From: JBOFOR01 sp051654865
GTDB taxonomy: Bacteria > Bacillota > Clostridia > Peptostreptococcales > Peptostreptococcaceae
Direction: 5' to 3'
Assembly (NCBI GenBank): GCA_051654865.1
Contig: JBOFYV010000045.1
Coordinates: forward strand, 1 to 56,438
Length of the DNA stretch: 56,438 nucleotides
Shown piece by piece: positions 8,301 through 17,489 of this stretch (the stretch's first letter is position 1; each line of letters opens with the position of its first letter). A program made the position numbers and the translations under genes. A model generated the notes under the pieces. The model made no database searches. It had not been told where the DNA came from and saw only the letters and a program-made list of their open reading frames with translations.

Positions 8301-8948
8301 ATGAATATATTAATAGCAGATGATGAAGTTAATATGCTAAAAATACTCAAGGCATATTTTAATAAAGATGGATATAATGTACTTAGCGCTAAAGATGGAG
8401 AAGAAGCTTTAGATATTTTTTATAATAATAAAATTGACTTAGCAATACTGGATTGGATGATGCCTAAAAAAGATGGATTACAGGTTTGTAGAGAGATTAA
8501 AGAAAATAGCAACACAAAAGTTTTGATGCTAACTGCCAAAAGTCAAACTGAAGACGAGTTAAAAGCATTAAATATTGGAGCAGATGAATATATAAGAAAA
8601 CCATTTGATCCAAGGATATTAATATTAAGGGCAAAAAAATTAACAGGAACATCAGAATTATTAAAAATAAAAAACCTAAAGATAGATTTTAAAAGCAATA
8701 AAGTATTTAAACATGACGAAGAAATTAATCTTACAAAAAAGGAATTAGAGCTTATAAAATGTTTAGTTGATAACAAAGGAATTATACTTTCTAGAGAAAA
8801 GTTGTTAAATTTGGTGTGGGGAATGGATTACTTTGGAGATGATAGAACGGTAGATACTCATATAAGAAGATTAAGAGCAAAAATTGGAGAAGATATAATA
8901 ACTACACATAGAGGTATTGGATATAGCCTGGAGAATATAGATGACTAA
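8301..8948 (+). CDS. OmpR family response regulator
   Basis: 215 residues. The receiver domain (1-115) has the acidic pair in ADDEVNM, phosphoacceptor Asp51 in ILDWMMPKKDG, the conserved Thr/Ser region in MLTAKSQT and Lys in YIRKPFDP. The C-terminal winged helix (about 120-215) ends DTHIRRLRAKIGEDIITTHRGIGYSL, the standard recognition helix and wing. The gene overlaps the kinase start by 8 bp, so the two are translationally coupled. Its own promoter carries the shared direct-repeat operator, which suggests autoregulation and that this protein binds all four sites. Confidence 0.95.
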   Translation: MNILIADDEVNMLKILKAYFNKDGYNVLSAKDGEEALDIFYNNKIDLAILDWMMPKKDGLQVCREIKENSNTKVLMLTAKSQTEDELKALNIGADEYIRKPFDPRILILRAKKLTGTSELLKIKNLKIDFKSNKVFKHDEEINLTKKELELIKCLVDNKGIILSREKLLNLVWGMDYFGDDRTVDTHIRRLRAKIGEDIITTHRGIGYSLENIDD

Positions 8949-10323
8949 ATTAAATAAAAAACTATCTATAAGTATATGTGTAGCTGTAGTACTTGTATCA
9001 GTAGCTTCTTTGATAATTAATAACCTTTTTATTCATAAATACTACTTATATGAAAAAAAGAATATAATAAATGAATTAGGAAATGAAATGGATAAGCTTA
9101 CATCAAGTGAAATTATTTCTAAAATAAATGATATTGAAAATAATGATAATGTAACAATTGTTTATACTCCTATTAATATGACTTCAAATAAAGTAGAAGA
9201 AGATATTAGTGAATCTATAAATTATGAGTTTTGGAAGAAAGGAATAAGTTTAAAAAAGTTTTGGATATCAAGAGATGTATTATTTAGACTAAATAATGAA
9301 AGTGTAAACAGAATATATAATCAAGGTAAATCAACATATAGCTTATTAGTAAAGTTTATAAAGAAAGACAACTATATATTTGCAGTAGCAACAACAATAG
9401 AACATTCCCAAGAAACCATACAAATTGTAAATAAATTTAATATTATAATGAGTTCAATTTCAGTATTAATAATAGTTTTACTTACATTTATATTATCGAA
9501 TAGAATAATTAAACCAATTAAAAAATTAAATAAACTGTCTGAAGATATATCAATGTTAAACTTTAGAACAGAAGAAATAAAAACAAATGATGAAATTGAA
9601 GAGTTGGCTAATAGTATTAATAAAATGAGTGTACGTTTAGAAAAAGCTCACAATGAACTGAATGATAAAAATGAGAGTCTTAAAAGATTTATATCAGATG
9701 CATCCCATGAAATGAAAACACCTGTAGCCTTAATTAAGGCATATGCAATGGGGATTCAAGATGGAATAGATGATGAGACTTTTTTAGATACAATAATAGA
9801 ACAAAGTGAAAATCTAACAGAAATTATAAATACATTGCTATATTGGGCAAAGTATGAAAAAAAAGAAATTAATTTAAATACTTTTGATTTAAAAGAAAAA
9901 CTATTAAATACTATAAAAAAATATGAAATATTAATTGAAGAGAATAAAATTGATATGAATATAAACATAGATAAAGATGAATTTATAATTAATGCAGATG
10001 AAAGTAGTATAGAAATTGTAATAAACAACTTAATAAGTAACGCAATAAAATACACTACTAATAATAAAATAAATGTATTTTTACTAAAGGATGGTGGAGA
10101 AATATTTTTATCAGTTACAAATGGTGTAGGTGAAATTAATAAAGAGCAAATAGAAAATTTATGGGCGCCATTTTATGTAGTAGAAGAATCTAGAAGTAAG
10201 GAACTATCAGGGACTGGATTAGGACTAAGTATAGTTAAAGAAATATTAGAAGCTCATAAATTTGAGTATGGAGTTGAAGTAAACGATGATGAAATTGAGT
10301 TTTTCTTTGTAATACATAAGTAG
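8941..10323 (+). CDS. Membrane sensor histidine kinase
   Basis: 460 residues. There are two membrane segments (about 8-30 and 165-185) with a roughly 130-residue extracellular sensor between them. A HAMP linker follows (RIIKPIKKLNKLSEDIS), then the dimerisation domain with His256 in SDASHEMKTPVALIKAY. The ATPase domain has an N box (IVINNLISNAIKYT) and a G box (GTGLGLSIVKEI). It starts within the end of the regulator gene (ATGACTAA overlap). The signal is unknown; the likely targets (polysaccharide hydrolase, O-acyltransferase, glucosaminidase) suggest sensing of the cell envelope. The coding end abuts site 2. Confidence 0.95.
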   Translation: MTKLNKKLSISICVAVVLVSVASLIINNLFIHKYYLYEKKNIINELGNEMDKLTSSEIISKINDIENNDNVTIVYTPINMTSNKVEEDISESINYEFWKKGISLKKFWISRDVLFRLNNESVNRIYNQGKSTYSLLVKFIKKDNYIFAVATTIEHSQETIQIVNKFNIIMSSISVLIIVLLTFILSNRIIKPIKKLNKLSEDISMLNFRTEEIKTNDEIEELANSINKMSVRLEKAHNELNDKNESLKRFISDASHEMKTPVALIKAYAMGIQDGIDDETFLDTIIEQSENLTEIINTLLYWAKYEKKEINLNTFDLKEKLLNTIKKYEILIEENKIDMNINIDKDEFIINADESSIEIVINNLISNAIKYTTNNKINVFLLKDGGEIFLSVTNGVGEINKEQIENLWAPFYVVEESRSKELSGTGLGLSIVKEILEAHKFEYGVEVNDDEIEFFFVIHK

Positions 10324-10332
10324 ATAATTATT

Positions 10333-10365
10333 TGTAACATTAATGTAACAAAGTTATTTTAAGAT
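10333..10365 (+). promoter_or_regulatory. Direct-repeat operator and promoter (site 2)
   Basis: TGTAACA at 10333-10339 and again at 10344-10350, 11 bp apart. Nine bases further on, TAAGAT (10360-10365) is in the -10 position. It lies between the kinase stop and the GH101-like lipoprotein gene. Confidence 0.7.
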
Positions 10366-10383
10366 AATACTCGAGGTGATAGT

Positions 10384-12696
10384 ATGAGTAAAAGGAAAAG
10401 AATAATTTCAATACTACTAAGTATGGTAGTGGTATCAACATCATTAACTGGATGCAATAATAATGAAGATAATAATGTAAAAAATCAAGACAACAACGTA
10501 AAAAATCTAGATTTTACATTTGATGTAAATCCAGAAAATTTTGAAGTAACTATTGAATCTGAAAATAAAAAGGAAAAATTATCAGAACCTATAGAAAAGA
10601 GAGAAGTAAGCAATTTAAAAGACTCTAAAGACGAAGTTAGTTGGACATACCCAGAAGAAAATATAGATGTTAATATTCAAAAGGAAGATAATTATTTAGA
10701 TATTAATATTAAGTCAAGTAAAACAGAAGACAATAGTTTTATATGGCCTAAAGTAAGTGGGGAAAGTTATACATTACCTATAAATGAAGGGAAATTCATA
10801 CCAAGTAACGACAAATACTGGAAAGAGTATTTAGATGAACAAATATATAATGTTATAGAAAATTTTTCAATGCAGTTTTTTGCTGTAAATAAAGAAAAAT
10901 ATTCATTAACATATATTATTAAAAATAAATACAACAATGAAATCGAATTTGATACTAAAAATAATATAAATTTCTCATTTAAACATGAGTTTCCAAGTAT
11001 AAATAAAAATAAAGAGTATGGTTTTAGAGTATATGTAACTGAAAAAGATACGACAGATATAGCTAAAACCTATAAGAACTATATAGTAGAAAAAGGCGAA
11101 TTTAAATCTTTAGAGGAAAAAGCTAAAGAAAATAAAAACATAGAAAAACTTTATGGTGCTCCTCATATTTATTATTGGGACAAGTCAATAATTACTGAAA
11201 GTGATATAAATTGGAATAAACTTAAAGCATCAATACCTGCAGATTTAGAGAATTGGATAAAAGAATTATTAAATACAAAGGTTGAAGATGGGAGTGAACT
11301 AATTATAGCCTTTGATCAAATAAAAAATCAAGACTATATTGATAGGTTTCAAAAGAGTCAAATTGTAAAAGCTTTTAATTCAGTAATGTTGTTAACTGAT
11401 TTTTATAATGCTAATGTATTTAAGAATGTTGATAGTAAATCAAATACATTAATAAAAAAAGGTATAGATAATTTAACTAAAGTAGAATTAGTAGAATTAA
11501 ATAAACTATTACTTAAGTCTAAACTAAAAGACTGTACGACAGATACTAAAGATTGGGCAAAGCAAAATACTATAGATGTACTTGATGATATGAAAAAATC
11601 AGGAATAGATAATGCATGGATAGGATTTGATGATATAGAGGCTGGATATATATCACCTGAGTTTGTAAAACAGGCAGAAAAATATGGTTATCTAGTAGGT
11701 CCGTATGATTCATATCATTCAATACATGAACCAGGTAAAGAAAAATGGAGTACTGCTACATTTGAAGATAAGTCTTTATATGAAAATGCAACAGTTGAGA
11801 ATAAAGAAGGAAAAAAACTATCTGGATTCCAAGGGGAAGGAAGAAAGCTTAACCCTACATTATCTCTACCAAGTGTAAAGCAAAGAGTAGGTAAAATTGT
11901 AAACGATGGATATGGATTCAATTCTTGGTTCATAGACTGTGATGCAACAGGAGAAATATATGATGATTACTCTAAAGATCACACTACAACACAAGAAGAA
12001 GATTTAAATGCTAGACTTGAAAGAATGGCTTATATAAGAGATAAAGAAAAAATGGTAATAGGTTCAGAAGGTGGAAATGACTTTGCAAGTACAACTATAG
12101 CATTTGCACATGGAATAGAAACACCAGCATTTTCTTGGGTAGATCCAGATATGAATAAAAATAAAGATAGTGAGTATTATGTAGGTAGATATTATTCTCC
12201 TACAGGTGGTGTGCCTGAAGTATTTGCAAAACAAATACCATTAAAAGAAAAATATGAAAAAATATTTATATCTGAAGAGTATTCATTGCCGTTATTTAGA
12301 TTAGTATATAATGACTCTGTGGTTACTTCTCATCAATGGTTATGGGGTACTTTTAAAATGAAGGACAAAGTAAGTGATAGAATGTTAAAAGAAATTTTAT
12401 ACAATACACCACCTATGTATCACTTAGATAAAGTAGAATGGGATAAGTATAAAGATCAAATAACAAATCATACTAAAGTTTGGTCAGAGTTTAATAAAAA
12501 AGCAATAAAAGAAGAGATGACGAGTTTTGATATATTATCAGATGATAAATTAGTTCAAAAGAGTCAATTTGGAAATGAGTTAGTTGTTGTAGCAAACTTC
12601 TCAGACCAAGACTTCAAGTATGAAAATGACAATATAAAACCTCATTCATTAATAATATATGATAAAGGTGAAAAAACAGTATATCAACCAGAATAA
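10384..12696 (+). CDS. Surface lipoprotein, GH101-like glycoside hydrolase
   Basis: 770 residues. A lipoprotein signal (RKRIISILLSMVVVSTSLTGC, lipobox LTGC) means lipid anchoring outside the membrane, followed by an Asn-rich linker. The N-terminal part looks like a beta-sandwich domain (SWTYPEENIDVNIQ, FIWPKVSGESYTLP). The C-terminal half looks like a TIM-barrel hydrolase: IDNAWIGFDDIEAGY, LVGPYDSYHSIHEPG, FNSWFIDCDATGEIYDDY and MVIGSEGGNDFAS, with acidic residues at strand ends. This resembles the DUF5696/endo-alpha-N-acetylgalactosaminidase (GH101-related) group, but I cannot fix the substrate or the catalytic pair. It is followed by a terminator and has its own operator. A role in trimming a GalNAc-containing surface polymer is inference. 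Confidence 0.7.
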   Translation: MSKRKRIISILLSMVVVSTSLTGCNNNEDNNVKNQDNNVKNLDFTFDVNPENFEVTIESENKKEKLSEPIEKREVSNLKDSKDEVSWTYPEENIDVNIQKEDNYLDINIKSSKTEDNSFIWPKVSGESYTLPINEGKFIPSNDKYWKEYLDEQIYNVIENFSMQFFAVNKEKYSLTYIIKNKYNNEIEFDTKNNINFSFKHEFPSINKNKEYGFRVYVTEKDTTDIAKTYKNYIVEKGEFKSLEEKAKENKNIEKLYGAPHIYYWDKSIITESDINWNKLKASIPADLENWIKELLNTKVEDGSELIIAFDQIKNQDYIDRFQKSQIVKAFNSVMLLTDFYNANVFKNVDSKSNTLIKKGIDNLTKVELVELNKLLLKSKLKDCTTDTKDWAKQNTIDVLDDMKKSGIDNAWIGFDDIEAGYISPEFVKQAEKYGYLVGPYDSYHSIHEPGKEKWSTATFEDKSLYENATVENKEGKKLSGFQGEGRKLNPTLSLPSVKQRVGKIVNDGYGFNSWFIDCDATGEIYDDYSKDHTTTQEEDLNARLERMAYIRDKEKMVIGSEGGNDFASTTIAFAHGIETPAFSWVDPDMNKNKDSEYYVGRYYSPTGGVPEVFAKQIPLKEKYEKIFISEEYSLPLFRLVYNDSVVTSHQWLWGTFKMKDKVSDRMLKEILYNTPPMYHLDKVEWDKYKDQITNHTKVWSEFNKKAIKEEMTSFDILSDDKLVQKSQFGNELVVVANFSDQDFKYENDNIKPHSLIIYDKGEKTVYQPE

Positions 12697-12707
12697 ATTT
12701 GTACTCA

Positions 12708-12740
12708 GAAAAAGGTTAACGTTAAAGTTAATCTTTTTTT
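12708..12740 (+). terminator. Terminator after the GH101-like gene
   Basis: AAAAGGTTAAC / GTTAATCTTTT stem with a 6-nt loop and a following T run. Confidence 0.8.
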
Positions 12741-12772
12741 GCGTTTATAAAGTACTAATAAAAAATATTAAC

Positions 12773-12805
12773 TGTAACAGTAATGTAACATAAAATTGGT
12801 AAATT
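12773..12805 (+). promoter_or_regulatory. Direct-repeat operator and promoter (site 3)
   Basis: TGTAACA at 12773-12779 and 12784-12790, 11 bp apart, then 9 bp to TAAATT (12800-12805). It drives the MBOAT/DHHW operon. Confidence 0.75.
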
Positions 12806-12841
12806 AAATATACAAAGTTAAATAAAACATGGAGGTGGACT

Positions 12842-14242
12842 ATGGTATTTTCAAACACTATATTCCTATATTTATTTCTTCCTCTTAATCTATTTATGTA
12901 TTATGCATTTAAAAGTAGAAAGGCAAAAAATATAACTTTAATAGTATTCTCATTAATATTTTATGCTTGGGGAGAACCAATATGGATATCATTATTGATT
13001 TTTAGTTCTTTTGTTGATTACTGTATTGCTTTATTTATAGAAAAAAATAGAGGAAATAAATTAGCAAAGTTAGGATTAATATTATCATTAGTTATAAACT
13101 TAGGTTTACTAGTTACTTTTAAATATAGCGCATTTATATATGAAAATATAAATTCTATATTTAATTTATCTTTACAGATACCAAGATTTTCATTACCAAT
13201 AGGTATTTCATTTTATACATTTCAAACGTTATCATATTCTATAGATGTATATAAAGGAGACTTTAAAGCACAAAGAAGTTATACTAAATTCTTAATGTAC
13301 GTATCTTTATATCATCAACTCGTGGCAGGGCCTATTGTTAGATATAAAGATGTGGAAGATGAAATTGAAAATAGAGTAAGTAATATAAGTGATGTTAGCG
13401 ATGGAATAAATAGATTTTTAGTAGGATTAGCAAAAAAAGTATTGATAGCAAATTTAGCAGGAGAATTTGTAATTCAATATATGAATTCAAACTTACAAAA
13501 TATAACAGTAGTAGAGGCTTGGTTTGGAATAATTATGTTTACTATTCAAATATATTTTGATTTTTCAGGATACTCAGATATGGCAATAGGTCTTGGAAAG
13601 ATGTTTGGATTTACGTATATGGAAAACTTTAATTATCCATATATATCAAAATCAGCAACTGAGTTTTGGAGAAGATGGCATATCTCTCTAGGAAGCTTTT
13701 TTAGAGACTATGTGTATATACCACTAGGTGGAAATAGAAAACATATGATTTTAAACTTATTTGCGGTTTGGTTTTTAACTGGAATATGGCACGGAGCTAG
13801 TTGGAATTTTATTATATGGGGATTGTACTTTGGTATATTAGTATATTTAGAAAAGAAGTTTATACTCAAATTATTGAAAAAGCTACCAACGTTTATATCA
13901 CATATATACTTAATGCTAATAGTTATTATTGGTTGGACTATATTCTATTTTACAGATATGAATTCAGTATTTGAATATCTAAAAATACTTTTTGGATTAT
14001 CAAATAATGCATTTACAAATAGTGAAATAAATCTAGTTATTACAAATAATATTTATTGGATTATAATAGCAATAATTGCAAGTACGCCAGTAGTTAAATT
14101 GCTAAAACAAATAATTGAAGATATGAACTTAAACCATATAGGACAAGCTTCAAACGTGGTTATAAATGTAATTATTGTTATAACTTGTACTTCAATGCTT
14201 ATAGCAAATAGTTATAATCCATTTTTATACTTTAGATTTTAG
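12842..14242 (+). CDS. MBOAT family membrane O-acyltransferase (AlgI/DltB/PatA type)
   Basis: 466 residues with around eleven membrane segments. Family signatures are present: FSNTIFLYLFLP at the start, LPIGISFYTFQTLSYSIDVYKG, QLVAGPIVRY, FDFSGYSDMAIGLGKMFGF, EFWRRWHISLGSFFRDYVYIPLGGN and GIWHGASWNFIIWG. His317 of the last motif is the conserved active-site histidine. Such proteins move an acyl group, usually acetyl, across the membrane and hand it to an extracytoplasmic partner that modifies a polysaccharide or teichoic acid. The partner here is encoded by the next two genes. The GGAGGTGG ribosome binding site fixes the start. Confidence 0.93.
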   Translation: MVFSNTIFLYLFLPLNLFMYYAFKSRKAKNITLIVFSLIFYAWGEPIWISLLIFSSFVDYCIALFIEKNRGNKLAKLGLILSLVINLGLLVTFKYSAFIYENINSIFNLSLQIPRFSLPIGISFYTFQTLSYSIDVYKGDFKAQRSYTKFLMYVSLYHQLVAGPIVRYKDVEDEIENRVSNISDVSDGINRFLVGLAKKVLIANLAGEFVIQYMNSNLQNITVVEAWFGIIMFTIQIYFDFSGYSDMAIGLGKMFGFTYMENFNYPYISKSATEFWRRWHISLGSFFRDYVYIPLGGNRKHMILNLFAVWFLTGIWHGASWNFIIWGLYFGILVYLEKKFILKLLKKLPTFISHIYLMLIVIIGWTIFYFTDMNSVFEYLKILFGLSNNAFTNSEINLVITNNIYWIIIAIIASTPVVKLLKQIIEDMNLNHIGQASNVVINVIIVITCTSMLIANSYNPFLYFRF

Positions 14243-14251
14243 GAGGAAATT

Positions 14252-14605
14252 ATGAGAAGTAAGAGCATAAGAGAAGTAAGAAGAAAAGAAAACTTAATTT
14301 TAAATATAAAGGCTTTAAATATAGCAGTATTTGTTATTACAATTGGGTTATTTTCATTAAGTTCAGTGATAATACCAAAAGATACTGTATCAGAATTAGA
14401 AAAAAGGGAATTAGCATCTTTACCCACGTTATCAGTTCAAAGCATATTCAGTGGAACGTATTTTAGAGAAATAGAAAATTTTTATAACGATACATTTCCA
14501 TTTAGAGAAAAGTTTCTTCAATTAGCATCAAATATAGATGAAGCAAAGGGAAAAAGAGAAGGTGAAGATGAAATAAAAATATATACAGTAAATAAAGATA
14601 AATAA
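14252..14605 (+). CDS. N-terminal half of a split DHHW/AlgX-like protein
   Basis: 117 residues starting 9 bp after the MBOAT stop behind AGGAGGAAATT. One membrane segment (about 26-48, ALNIAVFVITIGLFSLSSVII) is followed by SELEKRELASLPTLSVQSIFSGTYFREIENFYNDTFPFREKF. That is the opening region of DHHW-family polysaccharide acetylation partners (the E-x-R-x-L-x-x-x-P and DxFPFR motifs). In usual family members the catalytic domain continues in the same chain. Here the frame ends at residue 117, and the remainder is encoded by the next gene with its own signal peptide. I see no simple single-base change that would join them, since the second gene adds a lipoprotein signal and an acidic linker. 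Confidence 0.75.
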   Translation: MRSKSIREVRRKENLILNIKALNIAVFVITIGLFSLSSVIIPKDTVSELEKRELASLPTLSVQSIFSGTYFREIENFYNDTFPFREKFLQLASNIDEAKGKREGEDEIKIYTVNKDK

Positions 14606-14617
14606 GGAGAGATAATA

Positions 14618-15688
14618 ATGAACAAAAATATAAATAAAAAAATACGAAATATAATAGCTATAGGTCTAATAGTAACGTGTACAACATCTATGGCTGCATG
14701 TTCTAAAAAAGAGAATGTAGAAAATCAAAACACTAATAAAATAGAGCAATCACAAAATAATGATAAGGAAGAAGAAAAAGAAAAAGAAGATAGTAACAAT
14801 GTTGATGCAGAGCAGTCAGGTTCGATAATAACACTAGGAGATAAAGCACTAGAAATATTTAGAGGGAATGAAAATGGAGCAAAACTATATACTGATACAA
14901 TAAATGAACAAAAAAAATCATTGGGTGAAAATGTAAAAGTATATAATATGGTTGTACCGAGCCACGTAGAGTTTGCACTACCCTCAAAGTATAGTGATAT
15001 GTCAAACCCTCAAAAACCGGTTATAGATAAAATATATGAAGGTTTAGATAACAAAATAAAAACAGTAGATGCTTATAGCAACTTAGAAAAACATAAAGAT
15101 GAATATATTTATTTTAATACAGATCATCATTGGACATCACTTGGAGCATATTATTCATACGAAGCATTTGCAAAAGAAGCCGGATTTACGCCAGAACCTT
15201 TAAATAAATATGAAAAATACACTAAAGAAGATTTTTTAGGTACATTATATACTCAGACACAAGATAATAATTTGAAGAAAAATCCTGATAAGGTTGATTA
15301 TTATAAAATACCATATGATTATAAAGTATATAGATATGAAAAAGAAAATCCAACAAAACCTTTAAAAACAACATTATATGCAGATTATGCAAGTGGAGTT
15401 AATTCATATTCAGTATTTTTACATGGAGATTTTCCAAAAATAAAGATAGAAAACAAGAAAGCTAAGAGTGATAAAAAAATTGCTGTTGTAAAAGAGTCAT
15501 ATGCAAATGCATTTGTACCATATTTAATACCACATTATAAAGAGGTATACGTAATTGATTCTAGACAGTTTGAAGGTAGTTTAAAAGAACTGGTAGCTAA
15601 AAATAACATAGGAGAAGTATTGTTCTTAAATAACATATTTGCAACTAATACAGAAAAACTAGTTAATACAATAAATAATATAAAATAA
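14618..15688 (+). CDS. DHHW domain lipoprotein, catalytic half of O-acyl transfer partner
   Basis: 356 residues. A lipoprotein signal (IIAIGLIVTCTTSMAAC) precedes a charged Glu/Lys/Asn-rich linker (about 30-65). The catalytic domain then begins at about residue 68 (GSIITLGDKALEIFRG). The DHHW motif is at residues 169-172 in YFNTDHHWTSLGAYYSYEAF, the signature of AlgJ/AlgX-like SGNH-related acetyl transfer proteins. Late conserved segments include VVKESYANAFVPYLIPHYKEVYVID, which contains the family's Ser near the active site. It should sit outside the membrane and complete acyl transfer from the MBOAT protein to a surface glycan. It is separated from the preceding anchor gene by only 12 bp. 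Confidence 0.85.
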   Translation: MNKNINKKIRNIIAIGLIVTCTTSMAACSKKENVENQNTNKIEQSQNNDKEEEKEKEDSNNVDAEQSGSIITLGDKALEIFRGNENGAKLYTDTINEQKKSLGENVKVYNMVVPSHVEFALPSKYSDMSNPQKPVIDKIYEGLDNKIKTVDAYSNLEKHKDEYIYFNTDHHWTSLGAYYSYEAFAKEAGFTPEPLNKYEKYTKEDFLGTLYTQTQDNNLKKNPDKVDYYKIPYDYKVYRYEKENPTKPLKTTLYADYASGVNSYSVFLHGDFPKIKIENKKAKSDKKIAVVKESYANAFVPYLIPHYKEVYVIDSRQFEGSLKELVAKNNIGEVLFLNNIFATNTEKLVNTINNIK

Positions 15689-15692
15689 CAGG

Positions 15693-15720
15693 AAATCTTG
15701 GACTATCCAAGATTTTTTTG
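15693..15720 (+). terminator. Terminator of the MBOAT/DHHW operon
   Basis: AAATCTTGGA-cta-TCCAAGATTT followed by a T run, just after the stop codon. Confidence 0.88.
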
Positions 15721-15728
15721 TTATACTT

Positions 15729-15761
15729 TGTAACATTGATGACACATAAAATATATATAAT
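15729..15761 (+). promoter_or_regulatory. Direct-repeat operator and promoter (site 4)
   Basis: TGTAACA (15729-15735), then TGACACA (15740-15746) 11 bp later as an imperfect second half, then 9 bp to a perfect TATAAT (15756-15761). The weaker second half is paired with the best -10 of the four sites. Confidence 0.65.
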
Positions 15762-15827
15762 GTATTTATAGTAAATGAGATAAATACTTAAAATTTAATA
15801 TAAATGACAATAAAGGAGAGACATAAA

Positions 15828-16724
15828 ATGAAAAGAGAAAAATTAATATTTAGCATCTTAACTATAGGAATTATTTTAATAGGTGGAATATATTCTTTAA
15901 TTAAATGGAATTCACAAAAAGAAATAGATAAGTATGCCATAGATGTTAGCAAATTTATAGACTGTGTAGATGAAGTAAGTGCTAATAAAGTTCAAGTAAA
16001 TTGGAAGCATGTAGCAGCAATAGTTGGAGTAATAGAAAAAAATAAATTTGATAAAGTTGATGATTTAGAAATAATAGAAGTTGCACAAATGTTTATAAAT
16101 GAAAAGGAAGAGTTAAGGTCACTAGATGAAGTATTAGAAGAACTAGATTTTAAAAAAGGGAAAATAGAAAAAACATATAAATATATAGAAGATTTAAAAT
16201 ACTATAGTATAACTCCAAATAGAACACAAAATGGTACTAAACAAACAAAATTTATTGAAAGTATCAAAGAAGGTGCTATAGAAAACTATAAAAAATATAA
16301 GGTATTACCATCAATAACAATAGCTCAAGGTATATTAGAATCAAATTGGGGAGAATCAAAACTAGCAAGTGAGCATAATAATTTATTTGGGATAAAGGCA
16401 GATGTTTATTGGAAAGGTGAGCATACAACTTTAGAAACAACAGAATATAATGGTATTGTAATAAATGATAAGTTTAGAAAATACGATGATAAGAACGAGT
16501 CTATTATTGATCATGGGAAGTTTTTAGCTGATAATAAAAGATATAAGAATAACGGAGTGTTTGATGCAAATACCTATATATATCAGGCGAAAGCTCTACA
16601 AGAGGCTGGTTATAGTACATTAATAAATGAAAAAGGCGAAAAAGTTTATGCAAAACAATTAGTAGAATTGATAAAACAATATAATTTACAAGTGATAGAT
16701 AGTGAGATTAAATATATTAGATAA
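15828..16724 (+). CDS. Membrane-anchored endo-beta-N-acetylglucosaminidase (GH73-like)
   Basis: 298 residues from the ATG at 15828, preferred over one at 15804 because AAAGGAGAG lies directly before it. An N-terminal membrane segment (about 8-27) lacks an evident cleavage site, so it is probably an anchor. The C-terminal domain (about 135-290) is the glucosaminidase/FlgJ-type hydrolase: ITIAQGILESNWGESKLA with catalytic Glu171, SEHNNLFGIKADVYWKG, FRKYDDKNESIIDHGKFL, YIYQAKALQEAGYST and YAKQLVELIKQYNL. It cuts glycan strands of peptidoglycan. It stands alone with its own operator and terminator, so it is probably controlled together with the acyltransferase operon. Confidence 0.88.
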   Translation: MKREKLIFSILTIGIILIGGIYSLIKWNSQKEIDKYAIDVSKFIDCVDEVSANKVQVNWKHVAAIVGVIEKNKFDKVDDLEIIEVAQMFINEKEELRSLDEVLEELDFKKGKIEKTYKYIEDLKYYSITPNRTQNGTKQTKFIESIKEGAIENYKKYKVLPSITIAQGILESNWGESKLASEHNNLFGIKADVYWKGEHTTLETTEYNGIVINDKFRKYDDKNESIIDHGKFLADNKRYKNNGVFDANTYIYQAKALQEAGYSTLINEKGEKVYAKQLVELIKQYNLQVIDSEIKYIR

Positions 16725-16750
16725 AGTAATGATCTAATCATTACTTTTTT
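16723..16750 (+). terminator. Terminator of the glucosaminidase gene
   Basis: AAAGTAATGAT-cta-ATCATTACTTT hairpin with following T residues, overlapping the stop codon. Confidence 0.85.
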
Positions 16751-16867
16751 ACTGGTGATAAAGGACATTTAGATAGATAATACTATGATAAAAAGGACTT
16801 AAGTTATATATAGGATACATATAATTATCTATAATATGTTTTTATTTTGATTGGAGATGTTTTTATT

Positions 16868-17299
16868 ATGAATGATATCTATGGCATAACAGAACTTAAA
16901 CAGTATCCAAGTTATGTAAATAAAGATTGTAACAAATCTATTTTCATTATGATAAATATTGAATTGTTGAATGATAGATTAGACTATATATATGAAATAG
17001 TAGTAAGAGCGAGGTGTAAAAAGTATAAGGTAATAAAAACCATATTAGGCAGAAAACTATTAATGAGTATTAGTGTAGAATGTAAGGTTATATATGTAAA
17101 TGAAGGAAATGTAAGTACATTAAAGAAAATTAAAAGAGTTGAAGAAGTCGAAGAATTTATTTTATTATCGAGCAACAAAATAGATTCAGGACTTAAGGTC
17201 AAAGAATTATTTATAGGTATTGAAGATATATTTATAAAAGAATACACAGCAACTAATATACAGGTGGGATGCTTACTGTTAACGTGTCCTTATATATAG
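16868..17299 (+). CDS. Small SPOCS-like (DUF3794-like) protein A
   Basis: 143 residues from the ATG at 16868, with GGAGAT about ten bases upstream; a longer TTG start at 16847 overlaps that site. Clear paralogue of the gene at 27417-27884: both begin with GIT-x-L-x-x-YP and share a YKVI-x-T-x-LG-x-KL region, an NEGN loop, an EFILL strand and a late IEDI motif. The pattern (strand with G-x-KL, then a Tyr-rich strand, then EFI, then IEDI) matches the order seen in SPOCS domains, but conservation is weak. It has no signal peptide. It lies upstream of the giant DUF11 gene with no terminator between, so they may be one transcript. Confidence 0.6.
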   Translation: MNDIYGITELKQYPSYVNKDCNKSIFIMINIELLNDRLDYIYEIVVRARCKKYKVIKTILGRKLLMSISVECKVIYVNEGNVSTLKKIKRVEEVEEFILLSSNKIDSGLKVKELFIGIEDIFIKEYTATNIQVGCLLLTCPYI

Positions 17300-17489
17300 A
17301 TATTAAATTAGTATAAATAAAACTTACTTCGTATTATAAATATATAAAGTAATATGTATAAAATTAAAAAAATATTTAAAAAGTGAGTCTACTAGTTTCT
17401 ATTATATGAACAAAAAAAACCTAGGATAATATAATAGTTAGTAAGAAAAAACTATTTTATAATAATGCATCATACTATGGAGGAACGAA

